Made by a program: the position numbers and the translations under genes. Positions 6,980-8,686 of a DNA stretch of 8,686 bases are shown here, in pieces; position 1 is the stretch's first letter; each line of letters begins with the position of its first letter. A model generated the notes under the pieces. It was not told where the DNA came from and searched no databases. It saw only the letters and a program-made list of their open reading frames with translations. Source of the DNA: Actinomycetota bacterium (GTDB lineage Bacteria > Actinomycetota > CADDZG01 > WHSQ01); the NCBI GenBank assembly GCA_013695055.1, contig JACDBF010000174.1:1-8686 (forward strand), read 5' to 3'.

Positions 6980-7947
6980 TGAGTGGCGGTATGCGCCACC
7001 CCACACCCACTCGGCGGGATGGAGCCGTGACTGTGACTCTTTCGGACGAGGTTGCGAAGGCGCTCGAGAACGGGCTTCCCGTGGTTGCCTTGGAGTCGAC
7101 CCTGATAACTCACGGACTTCCGCGGCCTCACAATCTCGAAGTTGCGCGCGCCGCCGAACAGATCGTGCGAGCCGGAGGCGCGGTCCCCGCGACCATCGCG
7201 GTCATCGAAGGTGAGGTGAGGCTCGGCCTCTCCGACGAACAGCTTGAGCTACTGGCGCAGCTCACGGACAGCGCGACCAAGTTGAGCGTGCGCGATCTGG
7301 GCCCGGCGACGACGCGCAAACAGACCGGCGGCACGACCATTGCCGCCACCGCACGCATCGCTCACGACAACGGCATTCACGTCCTCGCGACGGGAGGACT
7401 TGGCGGCGTGCATCTTGACGCGCGCGATACGTGGGATGTGTCGGCCGATCTCGTGGCGCTGCGAGACATTCCGATCGTCGTGATCTGCAGCGGGGTCAAG
7501 TCCATCCTCGATGTGGAGTCTACGTTCGAGTACTTGGAAACATTATCGGTCACGGTTGCCTCTTATCAAAGCGATTCCATCCCCGGCTTCTATGTCAAGG
7601 CGACCGGCGTGCCCGCGCCGTGGCGTTTCGATTCGCCCGAGGAGATAGCTGCGGCCTATCTCTCCGCCATGGGGCTGGGGCTGTCGAGCGCCCTCGTCGT
7701 CGCCAACCCTCCCGAGCGCGCACTGGAAGCTGAGGAGCACGATGCCATCTTGCAGGACGCGCTCAAGGCGGCGAGTGCCAAAGGGATAAAAGGCAAAGAG
7801 GTCACGCCGTTTCTGCTCGCGGAGATGTCCGCCCGCAGCGACGGCCGGACTCTTTCGGTCAATGTTGATCTGGTCGTTCGCAATGCCGGATTGGCTGCTC
7901 GCGTGGCCGGAGCGCTGGAGATCGGTCTCAGGCCAGGACGCAGATGA
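6979..7947 (+). CDS. psuG: Pseudouridine-5'-phosphate glycosidase PsuG
   Basis: The enzyme reversibly cleaves the C-C glycosidic bond of pseudouridine 5'-phosphate to uracil and ribose 5-phosphate in the cytosol. The sequence aligns end to end with my recollection of E. coli PsuG (312 aa). ALESTLITHG carries the catalytic glutamate (E39 here), followed by GAVPATIAVI, ATKLSVRDL with the imine-forming lysine K101, and ATGGLGGVH with H145. Then come DVSADL with D157, CSGVKSILD with K174, and KEVTPFLL near the C-terminus. All active-site residues appear intact. The chosen ATG overlaps the epimerase stop in TGATG. A GTG at 6976 would give a GTGA overlap. GTG 7027 or 7033, behind GGAG at 7021-7024, would give about 305 aa and fits the family N-terminus better, so the first 16 or so residues are doubtful. 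Confidence 0.95.
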   Translation: MSGGMRHPTPTRRDGAVTVTLSDEVAKALENGLPVVALESTLITHGLPRPHNLEVARAAEQIVRAGGAVPATIAVIEGEVRLGLSDEQLELLAQLTDSATKLSVRDLGPATTRKQTGGTTIAATARIAHDNGIHVLATGGLGGVHLDARDTWDVSADLVALRDIPIVVICSGVKSILDVESTFEYLETLSVTVASYQSDSIPGFYVKATGVPAPWRFDSPEEIAAAYLSAMGLGLSSALVVANPPERALEAEEHDAILQDALKAASAKGIKGKEVTPFLLAEMSARSDGRTLSVNVDLVVRNAGLAARVAGALEIGLRPGRR

Positions 7948-8686
7948 CCACCGCGGAAGGCTCCGTGCTGGTTGTTGGAGACCTCATCGTTGACGTTCGC
8001 ATCGAAACGGATGAGGCGACGGCCCGCGGCGAAGAGGTAGAGGGCCGCATCACATTCGGGGGCGGGGGATCGGCCGCGAACCAAGCGGCCTGGCTGGCGA
8101 GCCTCGGCGTCGACGTTCGCTTCGTCGGACGGGTGGGGTGTGACTCCTCGGGTGACGCTCTCTGTGATGAGCTGGAAGCGCATGGAATAGGGGTGCACGT
8201 GAAACGCGATTCGGAGCACCCGACGGGCACGGTCGCGGCGCTCATCGATCAGGATGGCGAGCGCCGCCTCATAACGAGCAGGGGGGCCAACGCGCACTTC
8301 CAGGTGTCCGATGTGCCCCACGAGCTCTGGGACGGGGTTGATTTGCTGGTTGTCACCGGCTACCTGTTCACGCGCTCCTCCATCTGCTCCGCCGGCCGCT
8401 CCCTGCTCGCCGAGGCCAATGGAAGGGGCGTGCCCTTTGCGCTGGACCCGGCGAGCGCACGCTTGGCGGCGAGCTTTCCCGGCGAGCGAGATTTCCTTGA
8501 GTGGACTCGGGGGGCCGAATGGTGTTTTCCGAATTCCTCGGAGGCGCGCGCTCTCGGCCGGGCCCCCGACGACGAGTCGGCCGCCCGCTCCCTGCTCCGG
8601 TTCTATAAGGGGGTGGCCGTGACCGGGCGTAACGGCTGCACGGTCGCCACGTCCTCGACGGTGCACTTCGAGCCCGCCGCAACCCG
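7944..8686 (+). CDS. psuK: PfkB-family carbohydrate kinase, probable pseudouridine kinase PsuK (3' end beyond window)
   Basis: 247 residues are visible, about four fifths of a usual PfkB kinase. The first PfkB signature is GGGGSAANQAAWLASLG (39-55), followed by FVGRVGCD (60-67). A lid-like segment ends in the TGTVAALIDQDGERRLI block (94-110). CFPNSSEA (194-201) contains the NxxE motif that positions magnesium and phosphate, and VAVTGRNGC (224-232) follows. The catalytic GAGD motif expected near the C-terminus is outside the window. The ATG overlaps the PsuG stop (ATGA), with AGGA at 7935-7938 as Shine-Dalgarno. PfkB kinases phosphorylate many sugars and nucleosides. The pseudouridine assignment comes from the immediate PsuG neighbour, since PsuK makes the 5'-phosphate PsuG consumes; a ribokinase-like role remains possible. 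Confidence 0.85.
   Translation, partial: MTTAEGSVLVVGDLIVDVRIETDEATARGEEVEGRITFGGGGSAANQAAWLASLGVDVRFVGRVGCDSSGDALCDELEAHGIGVHVKRDSEHPTGTVAALIDQDGERRLITSRGANAHFQVSDVPHELWDGVDLLVVTGYLFTRSSICSAGRSLLAEANGRGVPFALDPASARLAASFPGERDFLEWTRGAEWCFPNSSEARALGRAPDDESAARSLLRFYKGVAVTGRNGCTVATSSTVHFEPAAT

Noticed and set aside
7656..8666. Long minus-strand open frame (336 codons) opposite psuG and psuK
   Set aside because: It is the antisense shadow of two well-supported coding genes in high-GC DNA; its translation is low-complexity and Arg/Gly/Pro rich with no recognisable domain.
1..8686. CRISPR array, tRNA or rRNA gene, insertion sequence or Rho-independent terminator
   Set aside because: I saw no regularly spaced repeats, cloverleaf-like segment, transposase frame, or GC stem with T-tract; the only non-coding gap is 114 bases.

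Overview
The window is high-GC bacterial DNA (roughly 60-65% by eye), almost entirely coding. GTG and TTG starts are frequent and neighbouring genes overlap by four bases. The gene families (TIGR04282/DUF2064 protein, small GT2 transferase, membrane molybdo-oxidoreductase, PsuG/PfkB pair) look most like an actinobacterial chromosome, perhaps of an uncultivated or thermophilic lineage. That placement is inference; no rRNA or other phylogenetic marker is present.

Two operons diverge from one short non-coding gap (2543-2656). The minus-strand operon reads leftward: a GT2 glycosyltransferase, a DUF2064 (TIGR04282) GT-A-fold protein, a small class I SAM-dependent methyltransferase, and the start of a molybdopterin-type oxidoreductase. 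The last gene shows a cytochrome-b-like membrane domain followed by an internal twin-arginine motif. It carries a one-base frame disruption at a run of five A/T bases near 525-529 and leaves the window at base 1.

The plus-strand operon reads rightward: a polytopic GT-C-like membrane protein, an OmpR/PhoB-family response regulator, a four-TM HAMP sensor histidine kinase, an SDR nucleotide-sugar epimerase/dehydratase with an inserted zinc-knuckle-like segment, a pseudouridine-5'-phosphate glycosidase (PsuG), and a PfkB kinase (probable PsuK) that leaves the window at the right edge.

Every gene junction within both operons is a stop/start overlap (GTGA, ATGA, TTGA or TGATG), so each operon is probably one translationally coupled transcript. 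A plausible integrated reading is that the DUF2064 protein and the SDR enzyme make or modify an activated sugar, GT2 loads it on a polyprenyl phosphate, the GT-C-like protein transfers it outside the membrane, and the methyltransferase and exported molybdoenzyme modify or act beside the product. The two-component system would control both arms through the shared gap. This is a hypothesis: substrates cannot be read from sequence. The PsuG/PsuK pair is biochemically recognisable, but its presence in this operon is unexplained. No RNA genes, mobile elements, CRISPR arrays or terminators were found.
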